From assembly GCF_030116705.1 (NCBI RefSeq), contig NZ_JAOTIK010000002.1, positions 744,001 through 808,000 on the forward strand: DNA of 64,000 bases. Reading direction: 5' to 3'. Source of the DNA: Streptomyces sp. ML-6. GTDB lineage: Bacteria; Actinomycetota; Actinomycetes; Streptomycetales; Streptomycetaceae. The number at the start of each line of letters is the position of its first letter. Position 1 is the stretch's first letter. Below are positions 26,701 to 32,757 of this stretch, in pieces. Position numbers and translations under genes: made by a program. The notes below the pieces were generated by a model, which worked only from the letters and a program-made list of their open reading frames with translations, was not told where the DNA came from and searched no databases.

Positions 26701-28017
26701 GCACGACGGTCGCCGCGGGCCATCGATGCCGAGGCGGGCGAGGCGCTCCGCAGGGCCGTCGGCACCGGCAGCACCGCCGAGGTCATGGAGGTGCTGGGCG
26801 CCCCCGAGAACCTGAAGGAAAGCGTCACGGACGTCCTCCCGCTCCTGGAGGACTGGTTCAGGAAGCAGGCGGAGAAGGCCGAAGCGGAACGACTGAGCGC
26901 GACCGTGTCCCGGGGCCGCAGGACCGGCCTGCGCGAGCGGCTGGCCGCGATGGCCGGGCACGACCGGCTGTCGGCGGTGCTCGAACTGGTCGTCCAGGAG
27001 GCGGCCACGGCCGTCGGTGTGCCGGGCGACGACATCGTCACCGATCAGCCCCTGTTCCAGCTCGGGGTGGATTCGCTGGTCGCGGTCGGCCTGCGCAGCC
27101 GCATCGCCCGCGCGACCGGTCTGACCGTCCCCGTCCAGGTCATCCTGGGCGAGACGGGCTGCCTGGGCATCGCCGAGCACCTGGTCGACGGGCTGGCCGG
27201 GGACCGGGACGCGACCGCCGGGAGCACGCGGGGATGCTGGCTGCGGACCCTGAAGCCCGCGGCCGAGCCGACCGCCCGGATCGTCTGCGTCGCCGGCGGC
27301 GGCGGAACGACCGCCGGTCACGTGCCCCTGATCCGGCACATCCCGGACGGCGTCGAACTGCTCGGCGTGCAGATGCCGGGCCGGGAGAGCCGGGCGGACG
27401 AGGCCCCCGCGACCTCCATGAAGGACGTGGTGGCGGCGATCACGGCCGAGCTGACGGACCGTGCCCCCGTGCCGACCGTCGTCTACGGCCACAGCCAGGG
27501 GTCATGGATGGCCTGGGAACTGGCGCACGCCCTCTCGGCCCTTCCGGAACCGCCCCCGCTCACGTTCGTGCCGGCCTGCGCGCTGCCGCCCTTCGTGGAG
27601 ATGCCACCGGCGATGCGGCGGATGGAGGAGCTGGCCAGGAACCTCGACCGGGCCACCACCGACGAACTGGCCGTCGCCTTCAAGGGAATCCTGCCCGACG
27701 ACATCCTGGCGAATGCCGAGCTCCTCACCACGTACAGCGCCGCGCTCCACCACGACGCGACCCTGTCGATGAATCATCGGGACTCGCTGGTCGGTGCCGA
27801 ACGGGACCGGCTCCGCATCCCCGTCGTCGCCGTCGCCGCGAAGGACGACCCCGTGCTTCCCGAGGGGACGACACAGGGCTGGCAGAACCTGACGGACGGG
27901 GAGTTCGAGCACCGCGTCATCGACGGCAGCCACGCGGCGCCGATCGAGAACAGCGAAGCGATGGCCGCAGAACTCGTGGCGGCGATACGGAAAGGCAGGA
28001 GAGAGAAGAATGTCTGA
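17731..28017 (+). CDS. Hybrid type I PKS/NRPS, terminal protein: KS-AT-ACP-C-A-PCP-KS-AT-ACP-TE
   Basis: A 3428-residue protein. Residues 1-33 are a coiled-coil docking helix, so it receives its chain from another PKS. KS1 (34-458): Cys202, His337, His377. AT1 (565-865): nucleophile Ser658 in GSSQGE and a TAGH specificity motif (759-762). ACP1: Ser995. C domain (about 1055-1490): HHAVTDG at 1185-1191. A domain (about 1525-2005): YTSGSTGRPKG, Lys1998; hand-aligned ten-residue code DIVQIGIVWK, close to the glycine code DILQLGLIWK. PCP: Ser2055. KS2: Cys2280, His2416, His2455. AT2: GHSQGE Ser2733 and YASH (2833-2836), methylmalonyl type. ACP2: Ser3115. TE (about 3178-3425): GHSQG Ser3255 and GSH histidine, of the RifR/GrsT-like kind. 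There is no KR, DH or ER, so both polyketide units stay beta-keto. The TE marks chain release. Its gene lies ahead of the likely first PKS gene, so gene order is not use order. Confidence 0.95.
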   Translation: MNAQANEERLRRAMAAVLQLQQRNAELENQRHEPVAIVAMACRLPGGITTPQDYWDLLAGERDAIGPLPPRWEAFDLYDPDPTARGKSYAREGGFLDGIEQFDAAFFGISPREAQSMEPQQRVVLETAWEALERAGLRDDRFKGSRTGVYVGAMRPDYETIRTDLELLDGYQGTGVSGSVISGRVSYALGLQGPAVTVDTACSSSLVAIHLAVTALRNDECDMALAGGVTVMSSPGMFVESSRLGAMSPDGRCKSFSADADGGGWSEGAGILVLKRLSAAQRDGDQVLAVIRGSAVNQDGRSQGLTAPNGPAQQRVVQDALAAARLTPADIDAIEAHGTGTPLGDPIEAGALAEVFGPGRTAGTPVYLGSSKSNIGHSQAAAGVAGVMKMVLALQNDTLPRTLHAEQPSPHIAWEGSGLELLREARPWHRGERTRRAGVSAFGISGTNAHVVLEEAPPAEDPAPEPRHEPPAGLPTVLPLVLSGHDQQALGAQAERWAAWLTDHHDVPFADVVRTAARQRSHLETRASLLVPGHEAAADALRALAQGLPSADTVVGTARERGRAVFVFPGQGSQWAGMGRALLAESEVFRQAVENCDAALRPWTGWSVLDLLRGETDEDLPSLERIDVLQPALFAVMIGLAELWTSLGVKPAAVVGSSQGEVPAAVIAGALSLADGARLTALRSRGQLRECSGRGAMALVEMPVADVEELIAPYGGTLSVAVVNTPTSTVVSGDVAAVESLLAELAGRDVFSRRIQSDTAGHSAHVDPVLPWLAEQLRDLEARPSTVPFYSTVTGGLLDGAELDAAYWCRNVRDTVRMDLALRELVDGGHDVFIEISPHPVLGMALTSATADAHGAVVGSLGRDRGGMSQLLRSLGALHVQGYPVDWSRALGGVPAAPAADLPTYAFQRQYHWVDLPPAVSGPRPAAGTPGRAAEARDGARTREPAGLRGRLAGLADHERLDALTDVIRREAAAVLGAAGPVPADKRLQELGLDSIMGLQLRNRLCDLTGSTLATNVAFTHPTAGALAAHLLSDVLTGSDGEPAVLPLERAEARDVHPATEGQRRLWFLERMNPGSAQYKVAMRIRTAKPLDHAVLTRSLAWVLARHEALRTGLEMRGDELVQVVHPDVPVPVLFEDLRESGADALEQHIRHEEQEPFDLGGTSLFRCRVLDLAADDQVVCFSLHHAVTDGWSLSLFLMELFHAHQEFLAGRQPEPEQAEFHLGDYAAWERRSIAEGRFEEALHFFGTELEGVERLEFPPGPDRVPDGAEGGDTLYFTVPAELRTELEALATRTSVTPYTVLVSAFATLLARSTDQYDFAIGTVWSNRQLPGMNGTFGFLANTLPLRCELTGNPRFEELLASMSPRVRGVFEHQNVPLTEVVRAVGGARTGDENPLFRAVFNYGGAAMPTVGEGDAVWHLPPTGSLAGNVRGASKFELGITLIPCGDELRGEFEYQGHVIDRPAAQRMVNNFTTLLESIVRDPDRPLSRLELLADEELRWLVERGGRVTPHAPGTASALQLVWDQVRRTPDAVALISDGQELTYRETAWHASALADKLRAAGVGPETPVGVHLPRSSQLVVSALAIWLAGGAYLPVDPGYPQERVAYVIEDSGIEVVITRAGTEADLAGTGARLLFADDLHDAPVPDGDALPEITPPALHDLAYVIYTSGSTGRPKGVQIEHSQFVNFCHAVDERIGGGSGDTWLAVTSPSFDIATVELLWTLTRGYRVVIAQGSVGEWPSYRTYAPTHLQCTPSLARMLLADSAGRALLRGLDRMIVGGEALDRGLAARLMNTCRGGLTNIYGPSETTVWSTTWHAEPGEVSLGDAVRNTSLYVLDRHGARVPRGSRGELFIGGLGVTRGYLNRPELTAERFVDDPFAEADGARMYGTGDVVRYREDGSLEYCGRGDAQIKLYGHRIELGEIEAVAGEHPAVAECAAVVRRDEGSDPRLCLYWVRGDDAGGVDDDELLRHFLAKLPSYMVPSQLVGMDELPHTPNKKVDRKAILALPAPGPAAPPTPRNGDDSLESLVSRAWAEVLNLARVDRDRGFFELGASSMTALRAHRTICEGLGREFPLSALFRYPTVRQLSAFLGGASRTTAPGPAAARRGTTPDEAVAIVGFACRLPGAPDADTFWNNLKNGTESIRRFTPEELRAAGIDEDTLSDPDYVPAKGFVEGAALFDAEFFDCSPAEAETMDPQHRLFLECAWQALEHAGQVPQEFDGAIGVFAGAGQGGYRSSDDATEMSDFYRTMVGTKNDFLATRVAHKLNLRGPALTVQTACSTSLVATHLARESLLRGESDIALAGGASLSYPLEQGYFHQEGLVFSPDGKCRAFDADGAGTVLGNGVGIVVLRRLSDALASGDTVYAVIRGSAINNDGSNKVGFTAPGVDGQARVIAAAQADAGVTPDTIGYVEAHGTGTTLGDPIEVQALQQVLATAGRTEPCALGSVKTNIGHTDVTAGVAGLIKAALSLHHRQLVPSLNFDKPNPEMELDPELLYVNTELKHWEQTQGPRRAGVSAFGLGGTNAHVILEEVPVTEAAEPLPSEDDGVFPVVVSGRDEAALREQAGRWASWLSDLSGREEVRLADVAVTAARHRTHFESRASVVASDAAGLVEALKALAEGRSHDAVAIGSAGHRGKVVFVYPGQGSQWVGMGCELLDSSAVFAEAVDACDAALRPFTGWSVREVLAGAEDEHLLLDRTEVVQPALFAMGVALSALWRSLGVEPAAVVGHSQGEVVAAVVSGALTLEQGAQIVAQRSQAVLACVGQGGMALIERPVAVVEEFLAPYGDDLSVAAVNSAGSTVISGRVAAIEQIVAELRAKDVYARRIKADYASHSARMDPILPGLAARFEDLVPQRAQIAFYSTVTGEVSDGTRLDGTYWCRNLREPVRFDRALDKLLDDGHTVFVEISAHPVLSMPLTDGSADRGGIVVGSLARDHGTHAQLLRNLGLLHVQGHDIDWDRALGLAPGTGSLLNLPTYAFQREHYWKDARRSPRAIDAEAGEALRRAVGTGSTAEVMEVLGAPENLKESVTDVLPLLEDWFRKQAEKAEAERLSATVSRGRRTGLRERLAAMAGHDRLSAVLELVVQEAATAVGVPGDDIVTDQPLFQLGVDSLVAVGLRSRIARATGLTVPVQVILGETGCLGIAEHLVDGLAGDRDATAGSTRGCWLRTLKPAAEPTARIVCVAGGGGTTAGHVPLIRHIPDGVELLGVQMPGRESRADEAPATSMKDVVAAITAELTDRAPVPTVVYGHSQGSWMAWELAHALSALPEPPPLTFVPACALPPFVEMPPAMRRMEELARNLDRATTDELAVAFKGILPDDILANAELLTTYSAALHHDATLSMNHRDSLVGAERDRLRIPVVAVAAKDDPVLPEGTTQGWQNLTDGEFEHRVIDGSHAAPIENSEAMAAELVAAIRKGRREKNV
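25381..26690 (+). repeat. Methylmalonyl-AT DNA cassette, copy 1
   Basis: From the KS-AT linker through the AT and post-AT linker this stretch is nearly the same DNA as 41929-43383 and 47986-49440 (for example the GHSQGE and YASH surroundings, and the long shared run before FVYPGQGSQW). Third positions are richer in T and G than in the flanking C-domain and TE. This points to gene conversion or duplication of an AT unit between PKS genes. Confidence 0.75.
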
Positions 28018-28891
28018 GGCAGTCCGGCCGGACGGCGCACGGATCCACTACGAGGTGCACGGCGAGGGCTTTCCCGTGCTGCTGCTGGCCCCCGACCCGG
28101 TGGGCAGCAGGATCGAGTCGTGGGAGGAGAACTTCTTCCACCCGGTGCGTGAGCTGTCGCGGCACTTCAAGGTGATCGCGATGGACCAGCGCCACGCCGG
28201 CCGCAGCGCCGCGCCCGCAGTGCCCTTCTCGTACGAGCAGACGGTCGCGGACCAGCTCGCGGTGCTCGACGAGGCCGGGGCCGAGCAGGCCCACGTGGTG
28301 GCCGCCGGGTTCGGCTGTGTGCACGCCTGGCGGCTGGCGCACGACGCGCCGGGCCGGGTGCGGTCGGTGGTGGCCCAGGAACCGGCGGGCCGCGACGACA
28401 CCAACACCCTGGGGGACTTCTTCGGCCTCTTCGACCCGGCGATGCGGCTTCCGCGCGCGGCCGGTTTCGACGACCCGGAGACGGAAGGCCTCGGCGCGGT
28501 CTTCGAGGCCGCCGCCCGCGACGGCGTCTTCGAACGGAACCCGGAGGCCGGACCGTTCGCGCAGCGGCTGCACGACGACAGCGAATTCCAGAAGGAGATC
28601 CTCGCCTTCCGGCGCGAGAAGTACGTCACGCTGCTGGTGCGGTTCCGTGACGCGATGTTCCCGGACGGCCGTGCCCACTTCTCCGTACCCGACGAGTGGA
28701 TCGGCGAGTTCCCCGCCCCCCTGCTGGTACTGCCGGGCAGCGCCCCGCACCGCCCCGAGGCCCTGGCCGGGCGGATCGCCCTGGAGGCCCCCGAGGCGAC
28801 CCTCCTCGACCCGGGCTTCGCCGGGCCCGGGCGGCGGGCGAGGACCGTGGCGTTGATCGTCGAGTTCCTGCTGAAGAACAACCCGAGCTGA
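28010..28891 (+). CDS. Alpha/beta-hydrolase-fold protein lacking the nucleophile serine
   Basis: A 293-residue protein with the overall alpha/beta-hydrolase pattern: HYEVHGEGFPVLLLA strand and loop, MDQRHAGRSAAP, and the elbow region VVAAGFGCVHAWRLA. At the elbow the consensus G-x-S-x-G reads A-A-G-F-G, so the nucleophile position is Gly100. The C-terminal part that should carry the catalytic histidine (usually GH-x-P) reads LDPGFAGPGRR. It is therefore unlikely to be a normal serine hydrolase. Its ATG lies inside the end of the PKS/NRPS gene (overlap 28010-28017), so it is made together with the TE-bearing protein. A non-hydrolytic role such as cyclisation, isomerisation or binding of the released chain is possible but is inference. 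Confidence 0.8.
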   Translation: MSEAVRPDGARIHYEVHGEGFPVLLLAPDPVGSRIESWEENFFHPVRELSRHFKVIAMDQRHAGRSAAPAVPFSYEQTVADQLAVLDEAGAEQAHVVAAGFGCVHAWRLAHDAPGRVRSVVAQEPAGRDDTNTLGDFFGLFDPAMRLPRAAGFDDPETEGLGAVFEAAARDGVFERNPEAGPFAQRLHDDSEFQKEILAFRREKYVTLLVRFRDAMFPDGRAHFSVPDEWIGEFPAPLLVLPGSAPHRPEALAGRIALEAPEATLLDPGFAGPGRRARTVALIVEFLLKNNPS

Positions 28892-28908
28892 AGGAAGGAG
28901 AGCACGCC

Positions 28909-30210
28909 ATGCGATCGCTCGCAGAGATCGACATCACGAGTGAGCAGTTCTACGACGAGAACGGCTATCCGTGGCAGGAGTGGGACCGGCTGCGGGAGGA
29001 GTCTCCCGTCCACTGGTACCACCGCCCCGGTTACGAGCCGTTCTGGGCCCTGACCAAACACGAGGACATCTCCTGGGTCGCCCGCAACACCGACGTCTTC
29101 TCCTGCCGCGAGCGCACGGCGATCGAGACCCCGGACGAGATCGAGCCGTGGGAGACGGAGCGCGAGCGCCGCGGCCAGGTCTACGGCCACGTTGCCGACT
29201 ACCCCGCCGGCCTGGGCTTCATGGACGCGCCGCTGCACCGCCAGGTCCGGCAGGCCATGTACCCCTGCTTCACGCCCAAGGCCATGGCGGCGATGGAGGA
29301 GCGCTTCTTCGAGCTCTCCACCTCGTACGTCGCCGACTTCGTGAAGCGGCTGGACGAGCACGGTACCGCGGACGTGGCGCACGACCTCGCCGCCCGGCTC
29401 CCGCTGGCCGCCATCTTCGAACTGCTGGGGGTGCCCGGCGAGGACTGGGACCACCTCTTCCGCGTCCACCAGGACACCGCCTCGGCCTTCCACAAGGGCT
29501 ACAAGCAGGAGGAGGGCGAGGAGGCACAGGCCCGCTTCATGCGCGCCATGATCGAGCTGGACCAGTACATGTCCGGTCTCGCGAAGAAGCGCATGGAGGA
29601 GGGCGGCAGCAACGGGACCGACGTGCTGAGCCGGCTGGCGAAGGCCACCGTCCTCGGCAGCCCCCTCGAATTCCACGACATGTCCTACCAGTTGTTCAAC
29701 CTGGTGCAGGCGGGCAACGGAACCACGCGCAACGCCATCGCCGGCGGCATCAAGGTGTTGCTGGAGAACCCCGACCAGCTGCGGAAGCTGATCGACGACC
29801 CCACCCTGCTCGACGGCGCCGTGGACGAGATCCTGCGCTGGACCTCGGTCGCCGTGGTCATGGCACGCACCGCCATGAAGGACACCGAGATCCGCGGCCG
29901 GAAGATCCGCAAGGGCGAGACCGTCGCCATGTTCTTCCCGGCGGCCAACCGCGACCCGGACGCCTTCCCCGACCCGTACCGCTTCGACATCACCCGCAGC
30001 CCGAACCGGCACATCGCGTTCGGCGGCAACGGGGAGCACCGCTGCATCGGGGCCGCCCTGGCGAGGACCGAGCTGCGCGCCATGTTCCGCGCCCTGCTGC
30101 CCGTGCTGCCGACCCTGGAACTGCACGGCGACTCGAAGATGCTGGTGCTGCGCCTGCTCATCTCCGAGTTCGTGCAGCTCCCGGTCCGCCGCAAGGAGGG
30201 GACGGCATGA
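28909..30210 (+). CDS. Cytochrome P450 hydroxylase with altered I-helix motif
   Basis: A 433-residue soluble bacterial P450. The heme-thiolate motif is FGGNGEHRCIG with Cys379; the K-helix ExxR is in DEILRW. The I-helix reads AGNGTTRNAIAGG (268-280), where related enzymes have AGNETTR: Gly271 replaces the conserved acid beside the threonine pair. Family role: oxygen insertion into a macrolide or aromatic scaffold with ferredoxin electrons; no ferredoxin gene is visible nearby. The ATG at 28909 follows AAGGAAGGAG, and its stop overlaps the next gene (ATGA). The context after the terminal PKS suggests late tailoring. Confidence 0.93.
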   Translation: MRSLAEIDITSEQFYDENGYPWQEWDRLREESPVHWYHRPGYEPFWALTKHEDISWVARNTDVFSCRERTAIETPDEIEPWETERERRGQVYGHVADYPAGLGFMDAPLHRQVRQAMYPCFTPKAMAAMEERFFELSTSYVADFVKRLDEHGTADVAHDLAARLPLAAIFELLGVPGEDWDHLFRVHQDTASAFHKGYKQEEGEEAQARFMRAMIELDQYMSGLAKKRMEEGGSNGTDVLSRLAKATVLGSPLEFHDMSYQLFNLVQAGNGTTRNAIAGGIKVLLENPDQLRKLIDDPTLLDGAVDEILRWTSVAVVMARTAMKDTEIRGRKIRKGETVAMFFPAANRDPDAFPDPYRFDITRSPNRHIAFGGNGEHRCIGAALARTELRAMFRALLPVLPTLELHGDSKMLVLRLLISEFVQLPVRRKEGTA

Positions 30211-30713
30211 CGGTGGAACAGAGCCTCGGGAACGAGACCCGGCCGGTGCCCACCACCATCGAGGAATTCGCCGCCTGCGACGAGTCCGACCTCGAGATCA
30301 TGGTGCCCTGGACCGGGCCCGCCATCGACCCGGAAACCGGTGGGCTGAAGGGACCGCTGCCCGACTCCTACGTCGTGGCCACCTCCGGCGGCTGGCCCAA
30401 GCCCGGTGCGATCGAGATCGCCACCGAGCTGAACCGGGTCCTCCTGGAAGAGCTGTGGAAACGGGAGGGCCTGCTCGCGGCGACATTCGCCATCTCCCAG
30501 AAGTGCTGGATGAGTTCGCGCGCCCTCGCCGTGTGGACGGACGAGGAGGCGCTGATGGGCTTTCTGCAGTCCGAGGGGCACATGAACGCGGTGCGCAGGA
30601 CGAAGGAACTCGCGTACGGGTGGGAGGGGACGCGCTGGGTGAGCAGCTCGCCGACACTTCCCACGTTTGACGAGGTACGGGCCAGGCTGGCCCGGCAGAG
30701 GAGGAACAAGTGA
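30207..30713 (+). CDS. Small ABM-like protein of unknown function
   Basis: A 168-residue protein that I cannot assign firmly. The middle part (residues about 55-140) has the pattern of a dimeric alpha/beta-barrel, as in antibiotic-biosynthesis-monooxygenase-like proteins: a VVATSGGWPKPGA strand, a helix with ELNRVLLEELWKREG, RALAVWTDEEALMGFLQS, and GHMNAVRRTKEL. The GW-E-GTRW segment follows. There is no signal peptide, membrane segment or cofactor motif. It is coupled to the P450 by ATGA and to the next gene by GTGA, so the three are made as a unit; it may assist the P450 step or act on its product. Confidence 0.7.
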   Translation: MTVEQSLGNETRPVPTTIEEFAACDESDLEIMVPWTGPAIDPETGGLKGPLPDSYVVATSGGWPKPGAIEIATELNRVLLEELWKREGLLAATFAISQKCWMSSRALAVWTDEEALMGFLQSEGHMNAVRRTKELAYGWEGTRWVSSSPTLPTFDEVRARLARQRRNK

Positions 30714-31249
30714 CGATCACCGCGGTGGCACCCGAAAAGACGGACGCACTGGTTGCACACCTGCTCCAGGAATTCGACCTCGCCTACGAGATGATCCTGG
30801 AACTCATTGACGGTTTCGACAACGAGACCGCGCGCACCGCACCGGAAGGGCATATGCCCGCCCTCTGGTTCCTCGGCCACCTGATGTGTTCGAAGGACTA
30901 CGTTTCAGGGCTTTATCAGGAGGGCGGCATATCCCTTTCCCTTGAGTTCTACGACAAATGGGCGGGCGACTGCGACAAGGTCGACTGGGAGGGTGCGCCT
31001 TCCCTGGACGAAATGCTCGGCCTCTACAAGAGGATTCATGCCCGACTGCGTGAACTCGTGGCCACGCTGGGCGCGGAGGACCTGCACCGCGAGTGCCCGG
31101 TCGAGATTCAAGCTCCGCTTGACGATTACTGGAAGAAGCGTCTAGGAAAGCTCGGTTCCGCGCTCTCCCTGGTACAAATGCATGACGCCTACCACGGCGG
31201 TCAGCTGGGAAGTCTGCGTGGCGCCCTCGGGATGACCGTTCCCTTCTGA
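30710..31249 (+). CDS. DinB-like four-helix protein
   Basis: A 179-residue protein whose helices and histidines fit the DinB/YfiT metal-binding superfamily: LLQEFDLAYEMILELIDGF at the N terminus, ALWFLGHLMCSKDY with the first His, and QMHDAYHGGQLGSLRGALG with the C-terminal His pair. Family members include metal-dependent thiol transferases and some cluster enzymes; the substrate here is unknown. The GTG start overlaps the previous stop and follows GAGGAGGAA. Codons such as TTT, TAT, ATA and ATT are used more than in the neighbours, a mild sign of different origin that extends into the start of the glycosyltransferase. Confidence 0.75.
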   Translation: MTITAVAPEKTDALVAHLLQEFDLAYEMILELIDGFDNETARTAPEGHMPALWFLGHLMCSKDYVSGLYQEGGISLSLEFYDKWAGDCDKVDWEGAPSLDEMLGLYKRIHARLRELVATLGAEDLHRECPVEIQAPLDDYWKKRLGKLGSALSLVQMHDAYHGGQLGSLRGALGMTVPF

Positions 31250-31274
31250 GGGAGGCCAGTTGTCGGCGGAAGCG

Positions 31275-31303
31275 CCGGCACTGGGCCGCTGGTACAGTGC
31301 CGG
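31275..31303. promoter_or_regulatory. Inverted repeat upstream of the glycosyltransferase gene
   Basis: CCGGCACTG (31275-31283) and its exact complement CAGTGCCGG (31295-31303) are separated by 11 bases in the 98-bp gap between the DinB-like gene and the glycosyltransferase. The spacing suits a dimeric repressor operator on the resistance gene. A weak hairpin ending the upstream operon is the alternative; no T tract follows. Confidence 0.45.
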
Positions 31304-31347
31304 ACTGCCACCGACGGAATTCGTGTCGTCCTCAGAGAAGGTGTTCG

Positions 31348-32538
31348 ATGACATCCCACATCGCGTTCTTCAACTTTCCCGCATTCGGACATCTGAATCC
31401 GACTCTAGGAGTCGTGGAAGAACTCGTTCGACGTGGTCATCGGGTCAGTTGCACCACCACGGATCACTTCGCCCCGGCCATCGAGGCGGTGGGGGCGGAA
31501 GCCGTTCGCTACACCTCCGTCTTCGGCCAGTACTACACGAACCCCTTCACCCCCGAAGCCATTTCGGGCGAAGGGCTGCGGACGCTCGAGGAAGCGACGT
31601 CCCTGGTGAGCCAGGTGGAGGGCTTCTACGGGGAGAACCGGCCCGATGTGATCCTCCACGACTTCATGGCGTGGGGTGCCCGCTTCTACGCGGCACAGCA
31701 GGACATTCCGACGGTACGGCTGTTCCCCTCGTACGGGGTCAACGAGCACTTCTCCATCCAGGCCAAGTTCCCCATGGCCGAGATGACCGACCCCAAGGTC
31801 ATGGAGATGGTCACCAAGCTCGACGGGATGCTCCCGGAGCTCGGGTTCCCGGGCATGACGTCCATGGAGTTCTTCATGGAGCCGCCGAAGCGCGGCATCA
31901 TCTTCCTCCCGCGGGACTTCCACTACGACGGACACACCTTCGACGAGCGGTTCGTGTTCGCGGGGCCGTGCCTCGGCGACCGCTCGGCCTTCCAGGGCAC
32001 CTGGCAGCCCCCGTCGCAGGACCGCCCGGTGCTCCTCATCTCGCTGGGCACCGCCGCGACCGGCTGGCCGGAGTTCTTCCGGACCTGTGTCGAGGCCCTC
32101 GCGAACTCCCGCTGGGACGTGGTGATGGCCGTCGGCGACAACATGGACCCGGCCGAACTCGGGGACCTGCCCCCGAACTTCGACGTACGACGCAGCGTCC
32201 CCCAGCTGGACGTGCTCCGGCACGCCGAACTGTTCCTCACGCACGGCGGCATGAACAGCGTCATGGAGTCGCTCTACAACGGCGTCCCCATGGTCGTGAA
32301 CCCGCTGATGAGCGAGCAGCGCGCCAACGGGCTCCGCGTCGAGGAGCTCGGCTTCGGCCGGCTGCTCACCCGCGACGACTTCAGCCTCGAAACCCTGCGC
32401 AAGGCGATCGACGAGGTGTCCGCGGACACGTCCGTCGCCGACCGCACCCGGGCGATGGGCGAGGCGATGCGCAAGGTCGACGGCCCCGCCGTCGCCGCGG
32501 ACACCGTCGAGTCGTACCTGACCGAGGGCACCCGCTGA
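31348..32538 (+). CDS. Macrolide-type glycosyltransferase (GT1)
   Basis: A 396-residue GT-B fold enzyme. The N-terminal acceptor domain begins FFNFPAFGHLNPTLGVVEEL. The C-terminal nucleotide-sugar site has LFLTHGGMNSVMESLYNGVP (His299) and VNPLMSEQRANG, as in the MGT/OleD/OleI group that glucosylates macrolides with UDP-glucose. The ATG at 31348 was chosen because AGAAGG lies upstream and the start matches the family; the longer frame at 31297 adds an unlikely peptide. It lies next to a secreted beta-glucosidase, which is how oleandomycin producers protect themselves: glucosylate inside, deglucosylate outside. A tailoring role with a deoxysugar is the alternative, but no deoxysugar genes are in the window. 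Confidence 0.88.
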   Translation: MTSHIAFFNFPAFGHLNPTLGVVEELVRRGHRVSCTTTDHFAPAIEAVGAEAVRYTSVFGQYYTNPFTPEAISGEGLRTLEEATSLVSQVEGFYGENRPDVILHDFMAWGARFYAAQQDIPTVRLFPSYGVNEHFSIQAKFPMAEMTDPKVMEMVTKLDGMLPELGFPGMTSMEFFMEPPKRGIIFLPRDFHYDGHTFDERFVFAGPCLGDRSAFQGTWQPPSQDRPVLLISLGTAATGWPEFFRTCVEALANSRWDVVMAVGDNMDPAELGDLPPNFDVRRSVPQLDVLRHAELFLTHGGMNSVMESLYNGVPMVVNPLMSEQRANGLRVEELGFGRLLTRDDFSLETLRKAIDEVSADTSVADRTRAMGEAMRKVDGPAVAADTVESYLTEGTR

Positions 32539-32637
32539 GTTCAAGTCGAGCTCGAGCGGACGGCGCGACGATGTCGATGTGGCATCCCGCGAGTTCCGTC
32601 CGCCGCTGTTGATTCGACCAGGGAGCACTCCCGTCAC

Positions 32638-32684
32638 AACACCGGCCACGTCATCCCGCGCGGGATGACGTGGCCGGTGTTTTT
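32638..32684. terminator. Perfect 44-bp palindrome with T run
   Basis: Bases 32638-32681 form a perfect palindrome (22-bp arms, centre CCCGCGCGGG), continued by three more T bases on the plus strand. It lies 100 bp after the glycosyltransferase stop and 74 bp before the beta-glucosidase start. It should be a strong factor-independent terminator for the long 17731-32538 operon and separates the two putative resistance genes transcriptionally. Confidence 0.85.
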
Positions 32685-32757
32685 CTGTCCGCCGGGTCGA
32701 ACGCCGGGGAGCCGGTGGCTCGCCACATGAATCCGTCTCCGCATCGAGGAAGACAGC

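Noticed and set aside
31297..31347. Longer N terminus for the glycosyltransferase.
   Set aside because: The family normally begins right at the HIAFFNFPAFGH strand; ATG 31348 with AGAAGG fits.
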